DNA of 64,000 nucleotides from Otatea glauca. Taxonomy: Eukaryota; Streptophyta; Magnoliopsida; Poales; Poaceae. The notes under the pieces were generated by a model. That model ran no database searches and was not told where the DNA came from. It saw only the letters and a list, made by a program, of their open reading frames with translations. Position numbers and translations under genes: made by a program. Shown in pieces: positions 47,813 through 61,379 of this stretch (positions within the stretch are counted from its first letter, which is position 1; every line of letters starts with the position of its first letter). The stretch covers positions 61,437,567 to 61,501,566 of the forward strand of contig CM070713.1 of assembly GCA_036346275.1 (NCBI GenBank). Reading direction: 5' to 3'.

Positions 47813-48420
47813 CTTATATTTTTTTCCATTTGATAGGATCCTAGGTCCGGATCATCAAGCTAAATACTCTAGTACCACATGTCGTTCTTCGAGATCAATT
47901 CCAATTCCTTCGTCTATTTCTCCGATTTGTTCTTGATCTCTCTTCAACCACGTGTCATATATGCTGATCCCGGTGATTAAACCAAAATAGGGTTAACTAG
48001 ATGTAGATGCGCGAGGGTAACGATACGTGGATCGAAGTATTGGCCAAAGAAGTCCTTGGCTTTGCTTTACGAACCAGGTAGAGCTGCGCATCGGATGAAT
48101 TTTGTCACGGGGCTCGACGCAATTTTTTGGAAGTTCGAGTTTTTTTTGGTTGCAAAAGGGCATGGTTCGAGTCTGGACGAAATTCTCTGAAACAGCGAGA
48201 TTTTTTTGCAAAAGGGCTTGAGAAGGAGCTAGGCTCAAAGCCGTAGAATCACGAGTTTTTTTTTTTTTTTGCAAAAGAGTCGGCGGAAGGATCTAAACGT
48301 TTTCAGAATTTTTGAAGTCGATGGGGACTTGAATGGAATTTTTGGAGGGGCATAAACGTAATTTCAGAATTTTTGAAGGTTCTTTTTGAATCAATAGAAG
48401 GACCCGAACGTAATTTCATA

Positions 48421-48552
48421 ATTTCCGGAGAACCTCTTCACAAAATTGATGAGGTTGTCTGGACTGAAATCCCCATCCTTAATATAACTATTTCCGGAGG
48501 ACCTCTTCACAAAATTGATGAGGTGGGACTGAAATCCCCCGTCCTTAATATA
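48421..48552. repeat. Tandem duplication, unit about 66 bp
   Basis: ATTTCCGGAGAACCTCTTCA and the following 45 bp occur twice (48421-48488 and 48490-48552), with a small deletion in the second copy. Confidence 0.85.
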
Positions 48553-48559
48553 AGTATAA

Positions 48560-49530
<971 letters not shown>

Positions 49531-49538
49531 GTACGCAT

Positions 49539-49910
49539 CAAGCCGAAAACTGTTAACTCGGCGGTGACGGTTTTCGCGAAAAATTATTCGAAAATCGTGA
49601 AAAAATAAACGGTTTGTCAATTCAAAAAATTCGAATTTTGGTCAAATCTATTCACGAAAACAGCTCGGTTTACCGCGGTTTTTCGCGAAAAACCAGCCGA
49701 CCAATTGAACGTTTTTGAAAAAACGGTTTTTGAGCGGTTTTTTTGCGAAAACCGCGGTTTTTCAACGGTTTTCATCGCATAAATTTTTTCAAAATTTTTG
49801 ATTTTTTTTAAAATTCCGCGGGTAAACCACTCGGTTTTTGTTTTCGAACTGGAGCGGTACGGTCGAAAACCGCGAAAACCGAGCGGTTTTCCTCGGTTTT
49901 GTTAACCCTG
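49539..49910. mobile_element. hAT MITE
   Basis: The flanks GTACGCAT (49531-49538) and GTACGCAC (49911-49918) match at seven of eight bases. The right end read inward is CAGGGTTAACAAAACCGAGG, a typical hAT start. The left end is more decayed. The 372-bp body repeats CGGTTTTCGCG-type motifs in both directions. Confidence 0.8.
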
Positions 49911-50227
49911 GTACGCACTGCTCCCTCTATATGAATGTATTGTTTAGATATATAAAGTTTGTAGGTAGATTTAATAAGATTTTTTATTATATTTTTATTT
50001 ATTCTTTCTCAATTATAAGTATTTATTTATTTACCACTCATATAAAGTATCATCTTTTATCTTTGAAAACAATTAAGTGAAGACTTATCTTTTATTTATA
50101 CTTTAATATTTATACAACTTTTAAAAAGAGATATATAGAAACACCTCCTTTAAGTGGGTATCTAAATCAATTTTTTTCGTATCTTTCTTAGTTTTAACAC
50201 AACCTTAATCTCATCATTGGAGTACTA

Positions 50228-50467
50228 CTGTCCCGTCTAAGTTTATAAGTCGTATTTCTTTTTAGCATATAAAACAAGGAAATATTAAAAATAAGTAGAT
50301 TACACATAATTATTATCACTATACACGATACATGAAGGTAGAGAATATAAAGTAAAATGGATATTTATTAGAGGTATAGAAGAGATATCACACTAATTTT
50401 ACATTGAAATATAAAATTCATATTATATTTATGAATCAAAACCATTGAAAAGATACGACGGATGGAG
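50228..50467. mobile_element. Stowaway MITE
   Basis: The left end CTGTCCCGTCTAAGTTTATA and the right end ATACGACGGATGGAG are inverted matches, flanked by TA. It is 240 bp with an AT-rich interior. Confidence 0.75.
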
Positions 50468-50691
50468 TATTTAGCACTCGCCTGCACCCAAAAGCTTTAT
50501 TCAATCCATGCCAAGGTTGCATTCATTGGAATTAACCGGCCCTAAGCAGCAAAACGTTCCTGTAAAACTGCGCACTCTCTTAGTCTCACACAACGTACAA
50601 GAAATAAGAAACAAGCACTCGAGGACAAAAGCCGATCGAAGCCACATTTCAACATTCACCGTCGACTCGGAGCTTGTATTGGGCTATTTAA

Positions 50692-51108
50692 GGGTCTGTT
50701 TGGTAGAACTACAGATTACAGTTTTATCTAAGATCTGAAACTTGTAGGTTAGAATAAAATAAATTAAGTTTATATTTTAGGTCTAAAATGTATACAATAT
50801 GATCCATCTAAACACTCTTAGGGCCTGTTTGGTAGAGCTTCAGATTCTGGCTCCACGTCAGATCTGAATCTTGTAGGCTAAAATAAATAGAATTAAGTTT
50901 ATATTTTTAATCTAAAATTAAATAATATGACATACCTAAACACTCTTAAGAGCTACAAATATCCAGCTCCACCAGATCTATGAATCTGGTAGAGCTGGAG
51001 CCGTACCAAACAGGGCCTTAATATACTTATAACTCCAACTTCACGAATCTGGTGGAGCTAGGAATACCCAGCTCCACCAGATCCACTAGAGCTCTACCAA
51101 ACACGCCC
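50692..51108. mobile_element. Tourist MITE split by a second Tourist
   Basis: The ends are GGGTCTGTTTGGTAGA and, inverted, GGGCGTGTTTGGTAGA, with TAA on both sides (50689-50691 and 51109-51111). The interior is interrupted by the element at 50821-51017. Confidence 0.85.
50821..51017. mobile_element. Tourist MITE nested in a Tourist of the same family
   Basis: The ends GGGCCTGTTTGGTAGAGC and, inverted, GGCCCTGTTTGGTACGGC match, with TTA on both sides (50818-50820 and 51018-51020). It is 197 bp. Confidence 0.85.
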
Positions 51109-51370
51109 TAAATCTCGGACTAAGTAACTATAACTTACACTAAATATATAAGTAAACGGTTAAAATTTTCTGTTAATATATAGGGTGTATTCCATACTAG
51201 TAGAAGTATTTCACGTGCCATAGTCTCAACTGCCGTATGCCTAGCTCCGTAAATAGACCTAGCTAAGTAATAGGTGATATTTAAGTCACCTCCTTTGTTT
51301 TAAAGATAAGAAAATTCCACAATAATTTTAAATTCTAGAAATTGTCACATTAATCGGAAGAAAAAGAGAA

Positions 51371-51780
51371 GGATCTCCACCACTTATTTTGGTAGGGCCA
51401 GATTATAACGGTAAAGACTAATCATATATAACAAATATAATTGTATTTTAATCGTTGAAAGGATCTCTACTACTTATTTTTGTGAGACCAGATTATAACG
51501 GTGCAGATTAATTATATATAAATAGAGTTATATAATAAATACAATTATATTTCAATAATTAGAAGTAGAGTTGTATATCAAAGACCACTTATTTTGGTGG
51601 GACCAGATTATAACGATGCATATTAATCGTATATAACAAATATAATTGTATTTCAATCATTGAAAGGATCTCCACCACTTATTTTGGTAGGGCTATATTA
51701 TAACGATGCAGATTAATTATATATAAATAGAGTTATATAACAAGTACAATTGTATTTCAATAACTAAAAGTAGAGTTATA
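51371..51780. repeat. Tandem array of about 205-bp composite units
   Basis: Four related segments begin with (GGATCTCC)ACCACTTATTTTGG-like starts at about 51371, 51464, 51583 and 51667. Segments 1 and 3 match best, and 2 and 4 match best, so the array is two copies of a two-part unit. Confidence 0.85.
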
Positions 51781-51849
51781 TGTAAAAAACAATTATATCA
51801 TAATATCTAGATACGTAGTTGTTATAGGAGAATATTGAATGCGTGTTTT

Positions 51850-54030
51850 CACCATCAGAAAAATCAAGAGTAAAACACAGGCTCGAGAATGCGCGCGGGT
51901 CCGGAACCGGCCGGCGTGCGCGCCTGTCCCGCGGTGCGGTGTCCAAAGCTGCACGCCAAAGCCGCGACCGAGGACGCCGCGAGGGCAAAAGGCCCGGGGC
52001 CTTTTGGCAAGGGGACGGCGTGGGCGGGGATAAGGCTGCACGGACGCGCCACTTCTCCAAGTTTCTGCAATAATGCATGCAGAGACCGACCGATCGATCT
52101 AGCAGTAGCAGACTACAACTTGCAGGTGGTTGTTGCGGAGTAGCTTTCAGGACATAAGCTTACACTGACATGGTGACATGCAAGTATGGATGGATGGGAG
52201 AAAGAGGACTGATCTGATACCCAAGAGGCGCCCAAGAACAATTCCGCTGCATCATCGAAGCATCACCACCCCATGAGTATGACTTGTGCTAGCTAACAAA
52301 GTAGCAAGTAGCAACGTCAACGGAGCTGCATCCTGCATCATTAGATCGAAGAGATCGACCTTGTATGGATGTACTTATGAGTGGGCATTGCATACCAGCT
52401 TCTACATGAATGGCTTATGATTACAAATGGTTAGGTTCATGTAATCCCAATTCCCAATGAAGCAGATCACATATGGAGTAAGAGTAAAATATGATTACAA
52501 ATGGTTGTCCAGCCAGGAAAATCCCAGGCCTACCTGACCAAGTTTTTTTTTTTTAAAAAATAAGGACCAAGTATTAATTTAGAGCAAGATCAAGTTCAGT
52601 TCAGTCTGTTCTACGTCCGATCAAGATAATCCAATGTTTGGTTAGGTCTATAGCTCCATTCCCTCGATTATTAGGATTGCTCTAAGATTCGGTAAAGAAG
52701 GCAGTATGAAAGGATGCCCTAGTAAGTTGATCCATCCGTTAGGGGAATCCTTGCGACCGATCTCATCGTCCTATATACTCCTACGGAGAATTGGAAACAA
52801 CTTCTCTGAACTTCCCTGAACCCTCTTGTAGTAGTGACTAGCCAGTTCAGAATTGGGCGCGGGCGGTAAGCTCATGCATCTCCTCACGTGCTAACCTCAT
52901 CGATCACACACTCGCACCAACCAGCAAGGAAGAGGAAGCAAATAATTTAGGGATCCAAAGAAATAATGTTGGTGTATCATGCATGGATGCATGCGTGGTA
53001 GAGCCGTAAAGATCAGCTTTAAAAATTCGGACCAACAAGCACCTCAATTTGATTAGTCTATAAATGCGACAACGATATATAGGTGCGTGCAGCTCAGATC
53101 CTTTGACAAGCCTCTTTCTTCAGGTTCTCACCGACGTCCATGTACCTCTCTCCCCTCTGACTAGCATGCATGCGTTCCCCTTCGATCTGTACCCCAAATC
53201 ACTCAAGTATATTATACTGAGTTTTTACCGTCCTTGACATGGTACCACACTACCACTACATTATCTTTAAACTCTTATATCGTTTGATATCTTCACTCTT
53301 TAAAATTTTGATATCTCTTAGTATCAACTCATATTAGTACATTCTAGAGATGGTAAAAAGTCATTATACAGATGTACACGCACCAACACATGCTTTGAAC
53401 TTTAGGTGCATTAGCATAGATTCGATTTGCCGACGGTTACAGGCTAGTTTAATTTGTGCCTAAGTGATCATACTTGGCATGCATTTGCTTCATATACAGC
53501 TAGCTAGGTATGGTCATCATCGATCTGCAGGTGCATGTACAACACCCACACGTCTATACACACATGTTGGGCGGTCGATTCTTATCCTGAAACAGTGACA
53601 GCCTTGCGCCATGCGAGAACTCGCAGATATATATGCGTCCGCGATTCTCTTCTATTCTTCTGGGCGACTCAACCTCTAATTTTAGATGTGCTATAGATTC
53701 TTAGGCGACGACTATTTAGTTTGTTATTATAATTGTGGCTTGTCATATTTTCTTAGCTCTATATTCTACGTGTAAGATTTAATTTTTTGGCGAACTTTAT
53801 CATACTCGTTGAATTTTGTTGTCACAAAAGCACGACAAAGCTACATTTATTTAAAGTTAATTATTGCGAAGTTAGTCACAAATCAAACGGACCCCTGATC
53901 TGTAAGGCAGGTTCCTCGTGGCGGTAGAAGCCGTCGAGCATTTGGGAAGAAAGGCGTCTGACGATGCACACGCGCGCGCGTACGAACACATGCATGCATG
54001 CCACCGGCCGGGTACACGTACGTACGCGGG
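51850..54030. other. Intergenic DNA with one GC-rich patch
   Basis: A GC-rich patch at 51885-52055 gives overlapping short frames on both strands without recognisable domains. The rest is ordinary AT-rich DNA. A TATAAATG near 53056 could be a promoter, but no coding sequence follows. Confidence 0.4.
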
Positions 54031-54070
54031 CTGTGCCTTCGCGTGGCTTGACAATTGGTCACAAGCAGCT
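54031..54070. repeat. 40-bp direct repeat, first copy
   Basis: Matches 55141-55180 at about 35 of 40 positions, ending in an identical ACAAGCAGCT. The hAT element at 54132-54930 lies between the two copies. Confidence 0.75.
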
Positions 54071-54131
54071 AGGGATGTGTCCGGCGCGCGGGAACGGATC
54101 TGGGACGCGCGCGCGGTTGGCGGTTCGGAGC

Positions 54132-54930
54132 TAGAGGTGGGCACCCGGGCCGGGCTCTTTTGGGCCGGCTCGAGGCACGACGTCACGGTCCGGCACGAAG
54201 CCCGATCCGGCACGAAGTGGGCCGTGCCGGCGGCCGCGACATCAGAGCACGGCCGTCTCGCGCTCGAGAATCAGGCACGATGGGCGGCTCGGCACGGCAC
54301 GACACTGTAGAATGGGCTATACTGGGCCTGATAATCCAGTGCATGAGGAAGAAGCCTAGCATGAAGGTCACTGACTCACAGAGTATAACCGTCATGGATG
54401 CACCCAGTAGCATGAACATCACTCCTATAGCCAACACCTGAGAGAGACGGACAAAATAGGAGAGAGAGAACTAAGAGAGATTGAGAGACGGTGCAAGAAG
54501 CTGCTCTCTCTCGCTCGCCCCTCTCAATCTCTCTCAGCTCTTTCTCTCACCAGTCTCTCTCAATCTCTCTCGTCTGTCTCGCTCACTCTCTTTCTTGCCC
54601 ATTCTCCCCTCTCTCGTCCGTATTGAGCACATCCTTCTCGCTCTATGTAATCGTTCGATAATAAATAAAGTTTAGTTCTTTTCTCATAATATTTGCATTC
54701 AACGCCTTAATTCTATGTATCTCGGCTCTTTTCCTCCGGTTGAAATAGTGCAAATGGGTCGGGCTCGACCGACACGACGACGGCGCGCAAATGGGCGTGC
54801 TGGCTCGGCTGAAAGCGAAGCTGGCCGCACGCGACGCACGACGACGAGCACGACGGGCCGTCACGGCCGCAAGACGGTTCGCGACGAAGACGATGGGCCG
54901 TGCGGGCCGGCCGCACGACGCCCACCTCTA
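54132..54930. mobile_element. Non-autonomous hAT element with a possible captured exon
   Basis: TTCGGAGC flanks both ends exactly (54124-54131 and 54931-54938). The ends are TAGAGGTGGGC and its exact inverse. The subterminal parts are GC-rich, with GGGCCG and GGCACGA motifs. Inside, 54330-54440 on the minus strand encodes a hydrophobic stretch (VLAIGVMFMLLGASMTVI, then SVTFMLGFFLM), preceded by a splice-acceptor-like TCTCTCAG. This looks like an exon copied from a membrane-protein gene that I cannot name. A CTCTC microsatellite lies at about 54500-54620. Confidence 0.9.
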
Positions 54931-55140
54931 TTCGGAGCTAAGAAGCTAGCGTTAGGCTGTGCGACCGCGCGATGCATGCATGGTCCCCTTGAATCGCTTG
55001 GCGTTGGCGCGCGGCACGGCTCGGAGTCGGAGCCAACACGCCATGCTGTGGTGGTTATACATCTGCTAATTCGCGACCGCGCGCGAGCGAAGTGGGTCAC
55101 GGCCGGCCTCGATCGACCGCCGATTGGTACGTGCCGCGTG

Positions 55141-55180
55141 CTGCGCCTTCACGTGGCTGGACAGTTGATCACAAGCAGCT
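55141..55180. repeat. 40-bp direct repeat, second copy
   Basis: Partner of 54031-54070. It suggests a local duplication older than the hAT insertion. Confidence 0.75.
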
Positions 55181-55250
55181 ATATGTCTATTCTGTATATA
55201 CGCTAAGATGCATATGGTGGATTTGGGCACTAGCGGTCAGACGGATCACG

Positions 55251-55829
55251 GGTGGGGATGTGTGAAAAACGGGTCGGATATAATCTGATATTATTCTTTT
55301 GTATCTTAATGTATCTTTTTTTCTGGTTTGAAATCAAATATAGGCTAGTCGGATACAGAAACAAATTCGGGTTATTCGGGATACGGATACGGAATGAATG
55401 TGTGACGGATTCGGGTTAAAAACAGATAAAAATATACGGATAATACACAAATATAGAGTAATATATATTGAATTAAATCATACAAGTACATAAGCATAGT
55501 AGCAAGTTATATATCAATCAAACCTAATAGATGTCATATAAATAATGTGCTACTTTAGGATCAATAGAACCAACTAAATGTCAATATAAATGGGCTGTCA
55601 TAGAAAAGATGTGATGAAATGTGCTGGGCCTTGCTGATATCCGAATAGGAAAAATCCAGATATCCGATCCAAATAGAAAAATCCGAATATCCGGGTTCCG
55701 TCTTGTATTTATCGGATATTGGGTGTTCTGTATCCGATCCCAAATCAGATAAGTATCTGGATCTCGTCCCGAATCCGATCGAATAGTCAAATCCGATCAC
55801 ACAGATGGCGACCCATTTTCACCCCTAAT
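55251..55829. mobile_element. hAT-like MITE, ends approximate
   Basis: The right end read inward is TAGGGGTGAAAATGGGTCG, and the left end has the weaker match GGGATGTGTGAAAAACGGGTCG. The body repeats GGATATCCGA-type motifs. No target duplication could be confirmed. Confidence 0.6.
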
Positions 55830-57478
55830 TCTTCGGCAAGTGCTGGATCTGCGTGTTCCTTTTCGCGACCGACGTCCTCAGTACGTGATGCTTGATGGTA
55901 CAAAATGTAATAATTCCGGGGAGATAAAACGCGCGCTTCGATCGGGAAAGTTGCTGCATCGTCATCATCTCTCTCGTCTCGTTCATGTATGCAAGCGCAT
56001 TGGGTCACACGATTAACTGCCAATTATCGGTGCTAGAGTTCACCTACGGTATTCAATGATCAATACGGTCTCTTCTCATGCCAGCACTTTGCTAGTTAAA
56101 GTCAAGAATGGCCTGCGAAAAGGACCAAACGTATCCGTCGTTTTAACCAGACTTTACCGATGCGCCGCATGCCCTGTGAAACTTTCGGCCAGGTCAAAAT
56201 TGCAGTCCTTTCTGCCTCAACATAATGTTGAACTTGCTGCCTAATCTATTAATGCCTAAAGAGACTAAAAGAGACCTTCATGTCTCGATCGACATTCGTC
56301 CCCCTCAGCTCTGCAATTAGATATGGCGAGCAAAGTCTTTCTTAATTACCATCCTTTAATTCCCTAAAACTTTGCTAAAAAAATGGGGGAAGAAAAAAGA
56401 AAGGGGTTCCGGGCTAAAGGATGGTGCATGTGATGGCCTCCTGACATATGCCATGGAAAGATCTCTCTCCTTAGTCCTTCCCCTTTTCTCTTTCTCTGGA
56501 ACATCCAAATGCATCCGATGTTTCCTACTATTTTCCTACACCGTGCATCTTTTCGGGTTCCTGATTCACCTACGCCGCATGCGCCTTAGATTTACTCCCA
56601 CAAGTTGCATGCATCAGAACAATCATGTAAAATAACCCATTGTTGCTGCCTGGATATTTTCTGGCTGATCCTGCCGTTCTTGCAGTTGCACTTGCAGGTG
56701 GCACAAGAGCTTGCAATCTTGCCCAGTAGTGAATTTGCTGGGGTCAACCGATACAGGCTACTAGCTAGTATAATTTGTGATGCAGAGTCCAACGTTTTTG
56801 GCAGATGGACTGTGTGACGAGCATGTGGCACTGTCTTGGTGGTGCCATGATGCACTACGTGTGGCGAAGAATTTCATGGATCTGCTTTTTTTCAGCCTAC
56901 ATCTTGTACATGTTATGCTGGCTATCTACTGTATCTGGTTTGTCGAATACAGAATTATTTATGCTTGTTCCCTTCTGTTTGTTGGTTGATTATGTTCAAT
57001 AGTGTTGCAACATGCAGTTCCAGAGGTCGTTGGATCTCAACTGACAGAAGAAGCCAGAATTTCTTAGTTGACATTTGCATTCCATATATACATGCTTCTT
57101 GTCCACTAGATATATATTAAATTAATGAAACTTTTCCAGTCAATTCTTGTATGACTTGGATGTTTTTGGTAAGATGTTTTTTGTTGAAAAAAAAGGTGTA
57201 TGTCCATGTGATTCGTGAGTGGGGTCCGTGGGGAAGGTCGGCATTGATGAAACAGTGGTTTGATTTAACCATGAAAGACTGCAATCACATTTGTCACATT
57301 TGTTAATTAGATCGACAGGTTAAAGTCCCTTTTTATCCCTCCACTTCTCTTACTATGCGAACGTTTATTTGTGGACATCCACTGTCCTTAGTAATTCTGG
57401 ATTTCAATATTATTTGATTATTATTAATGATTATTCCCATTATATTTAGATTTCGCCCCCCCTTCATCTTAAAATCAC
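55830..57478. other. Intergenic DNA
   Basis: No gene is supported. Short frames at 56372-57002 show no domain. Confidence 0.4.
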
Positions 57479-57485
57479 CACTACA

Positions 57486-57850
57486 GAAAAGGACATCACT
57501 GCCGGATCAACATCAGCATCACTGCCGGATTTTGACCCGGCACTCCCTAACTGGCAGTGATAGTCGGGACTATCACTGCCGGTTCTTCAACCGACAGTGA
57601 TAATAATATCACTGCCGGTTTATATTATACAACCGACAGTGATAAGGATTATCACTGCAGGATTTTTATCCATAACCGGCAGTGATAACAATTTATCACT
57701 GCCGGTTGGTATTTTTCAACCGGCAGTGCAGTTGTTATTTTTCAACCGGCAGTGATAATCCATATCACTGCCACTTAATATTTTCCAACCGGCAGTGATA
57801 AGGTGGTATCACTGCCAGTTATTTCTCTAAAATCGGCGTTGATAAATACG
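57486..57850. repeat. CACTA subterminal repeat array
   Basis: TATCACTGCCGGTT and its inverse AACCGGCAGTGATA alternate many times, forming imperfect palindromes. In En/Spm-type elements such arrays are the binding sites of the accessory transposition protein. Confidence 0.92.
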
Positions 57851-58155
57851 ATTGCCATATTCTCCTCCAAAACCGGTTACATAATTTTTTTTGTATTATA
57901 TGTATGATGTAACCCTGTACTATATATATATTGCACAGTACATTTATTCTGTACGGTATATTTTATGCGCAATATTAACAAAGTATTGGTAAAGAATAAT
58001 TCAAATATATTAAATCATCATAATATTTAACATTGAATACCGAATACTCATTTAATCATGACAATATTAATGAAGTATTTGTAAAGCATAATTGAAATAC
58101 AGTAAATCATCGTAATATTTAATTATTACATTGTTCATTGACAATCGTTCACATT

Positions 58156-61100
58156 TCAGTTAATTGTAGCGTGTGGCTCGTAAAACTCGCCCTTCGGGTT
58201 GATCACTTCTCGAACGAAGAACCCAGCCATCTGCTCTCGAAGGGCTTCAACTTCACTGTCAAGTAGGCTGTTGGTGCCGAGCTTCACACGTTGTCATTAA
58301 AGAAAATTATGCATTAATTAGTGTCGTAGTTTTTATAAAGAAAAGTATGCGTCAACATGTAATGATATACAATCTCGCCGTTGTAGTCGATGATCATCGA
58401 TGTTAACGTGTGTATGTGTGTCATTAAGTAGTATGCACATAAATTGTTCCCTTGCGGTTTGTCTTAGGCACGGAAAATCGGTTCTTATTCGAACTTCTTC
58501 GTGAATGGACAAGATCTGCGTGCTCTTCTTGCGGTATTTTGTATGCATACCTGTATGGTTATGAATACTCGTTAAACTTAATTAGGTGTAATTAAGTGCA
58601 ATGGAATGAAAGATTACGGGAGCAATAACGCAACGACCGAGTTTACCTGTCTAGCAATTCTATTACTTCTTTGTAATCATTTGTCGGTTTCCTCATTGAG
58701 TCCAACACAGTGATCGTGCTATCGTCTAACGTAATGACGAGAAGGATCCAGTGAAAGCTGCAGAAGCCCATTAGTCATGACATGGTGTTGCACATGAGAT
58801 AAAACTGACTAGTAGGCAGGGAAACACGTACTGAAAGTTGTAGGGTAAAAGTACGTAGGTCTTGTCTTGTAACTTTAGCAGCGCCTTTAGTACGTACTCC
58901 TCGATCTCTCTCTCCGTCGATGGATCTTTAATAAGTTTGCAGCTGACAAGGCGGGATCGAGGAATCCTACCCTTTCATTTAAGTCCGCTCGAGTGTCATT
59001 GTCTCTATTCTACATAAGAAAGAAGTTAGACACTAAGTTTAAGGGTACGTGAATGTACAGTACGAATTATACAAGAGACTTACAGAGTCCACATTCTTAA
59101 TACAGACACGTCCAGAGCATCTCGTTGGTACAACTGGTATAACTCGGAGGTTTCTACCCAGAAAACTCCGTCCATATTGTGAAAATCCGTTTCTTTGTAT
59201 TTGACGGGGAACGCGTCGTTTTTTGTCTCTTGGACAAACTGCCGATACCATTGATGTAGACGCCGTAATTGTGTCGTCAGTCTCTGCTCCTCGTTTGGAT
59301 CCACCAATGCTTCCCCGTTAACGAACTTCCACCTTAGAGGAGGCCCCTGCCCTTTAGCACCCTTCTGGTCTGCAGCAGTAGCTCTTTTACCAACCTGTCC
59401 TTTAGATTTCTGCCTAGAGATGCGCCATAGTCCGATCGTTGGCTAGGTTGAGGAGATTCGGTTGCCTCGCCCTGCTTAACCGTCGCTATGTCTAGGAAGA
59501 AATCTCTTTTGGCGACTTCGATTTCAACTTTATCAGTCTTGGCGTCTTTTGAAGTGAGTCATCACGCTGGCGTCTACTTTCTTTCTAGTTTCTTCTTCGG
59601 TCATGTCATATGCTCGTTTCTTACCAGACTGTGCTGGCTTCACAGATGTGGCACTTTTCCTCGCTGATCGTGATGAATTTTGAGATCGCGCTGCTCTATC
59701 ATTATTTTTCGGTGGCGCTGGAGCACGAGGTGGACTTTTTTTCGGTGACGGAGGAGGACTTTTACTACCTGGATAGGCCGCGTCGTCATCATTATTATCA
59801 TCATCGCCATTGTAGTCATCGGATAAAAACATTATGTAGCGCTTTCGCCACGCGATGAATGTGCCCAGGCTTTGTCCAAGAGTATTTCTGCCTTCCTCGC
59901 TGGGGATCTGTACCTCAACTTCACGGTAATTGTCAACCACACTGTCTACTGATACTCTGGCGTAGCCCTCAGGAATTTGGCGGTTATGCAACATCTGCCC
60001 CTCGCCGCACGGCCAAGCCATCCCTTCAGCCACCTTAATGGTTATGTTCACTAGGGGCAGGTGTAGACTGCAACGTGTCGGCTCTACGATTTTGTCCACA
60101 GGAAAACTACAGGCCGAGTCCTCTTGGGGCGCCACGACGCTTGGTCGCTTTATGAGCAATGGCGGGACTCTGGAGGTCATGTGCGTGACGTTCGCCGAGG
60201 ACGCTCGCTAGCATTTCTTGCATCTTTTGTATCTGTTCTTGAAATTGAATTTCCTTTACCTGCATCCTTTCTTCTATTACTCGTACACGTGCATCCAACT
60301 GTTCTTGTCTAGTTAGCTTCGGACGCTTATAGATAGAAGCGTCCTCTGGGAACGCTGCTTTCGGGCACCAAGCCAAACCCTCTAGTACGACCGTGGTGCT
60401 CTTTGTTACCCAGTAGCGTGTTAGCTCGTCGTTCTCTCTTCTTGGTTGGAAGCGATACTGGTAGCTTGGGCATGGGCATCTGCGATCTTCTTGAAATTTC
60501 CTCTTCTTTCTCGCTCGCTTAAGCGCCATCATCCGACAAACTAGCTCCCTCGCAAGCATCCAAGACTTTGATCTCGGGCCATCTCGGACGTCGCAGAACA
60601 ACTCCACTAAGAATTAGCTCTTCTTCCCTTGCATCCCACTTGGGTACTTTCTTCACATAGCCACCGGTGCCTAGCGTATGGGGTAAACGTTCTTGTCCGA
60701 ATTTGCTTTGTTCTTTTCAGCGATAGCTTTGGCTTCATCGGACTTCTTATATTGCACGATTCATCCCAAAATTGCCTCAACCTCAGCACGTATCAAAGTT
60801 TGGCGTTTCATCCTTCTTCACATACTCCTTATTCACTTTGTCTTACAATTCTTCCAGAGATTCCCATGATGGCTAGTGCACGTTTCTTCGCATGCTCCAA
60901 CCGATCTTGAGGCTGGAACTTGGATGTCAAATCATCCACAATGCTTCCTTGATTTCATCGGGAACATCGACGGCAAACGCCATGACGTGTCCATGATTTG
61001 TAGGTGATGGGCACGTTATCTCTAGCTAGGACCCGCATGTCTTTGTTGGTATGGCCCAAGCGGTGATCTTTGGTATAACGGGTTCGCCGATCGCATTAAG

Positions 61101-61367
61101 CTCCACGATCACCTTCGTTCACCCGTCCGCAACTTGTTAGGACCTCGTTGATGATGCTGTCTCTGTCCACGTGATGTCTGGCCCTGCATTTCGACTATTT
61201 CATTACTCGTCTAATCGGTATACGTGAGACCTAGGTCTGGAATAATTACCTCAGGTATGTTTGTTGCCTCGGTTTCTTTGCGAGTTGAGGAAGCTTGTCG
61301 GGCTTTGTTCCGGGCTTTGGTTCAAATGCTCAGCGCCATTCGGCGCTTGTTCCTGGTTAGCGGCCAT
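58156..61367 (-). pseudogene. CACTA accessory gene: DUF8039-like region plus C48 (Ulp1-like) peptidase
   Basis: The ATG at 61367 starts MAANQEQAPNGAEHL. After several frame breaks come a KKRKF basic region, a coiled region (RVIEERMQVKEIQFQEQIQK), then TRCSLHLPL, VAEGMAWP, IPEGYARVSV and LGTFIAWRKRYI, the pattern of transposon DUF8039 domains, followed by a Pro/Ser-rich linker and a nuclear-type KKRAYD. The C-terminal part is a C48 peptidase: YVLLPYNF, then after an intron FHWILLVITLDDSTITVLDSM (split here: FHWILLVITL, DDSTITVLDSM) with catalytic His and Asp, and GNNLCAYYLM with the Cys, reached after a one-base insertion near 58458. The C-terminus is PHATIN, stop at 58156. The family removes SUMO-like tags. 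Its role in transposons is not established. Confidence 0.8.
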
Positions 61368-61379
61368 GTGCAGCTAATT

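Noticed and set aside
52081..54030. Possible microRNA or other RNA gene in the long intergenic stretch
   Set aside because: I compared by eye with common plant microRNA sequences (miR156, miR159, miR166, miR172, miR396) and found no match. No clear long hairpin was seen.
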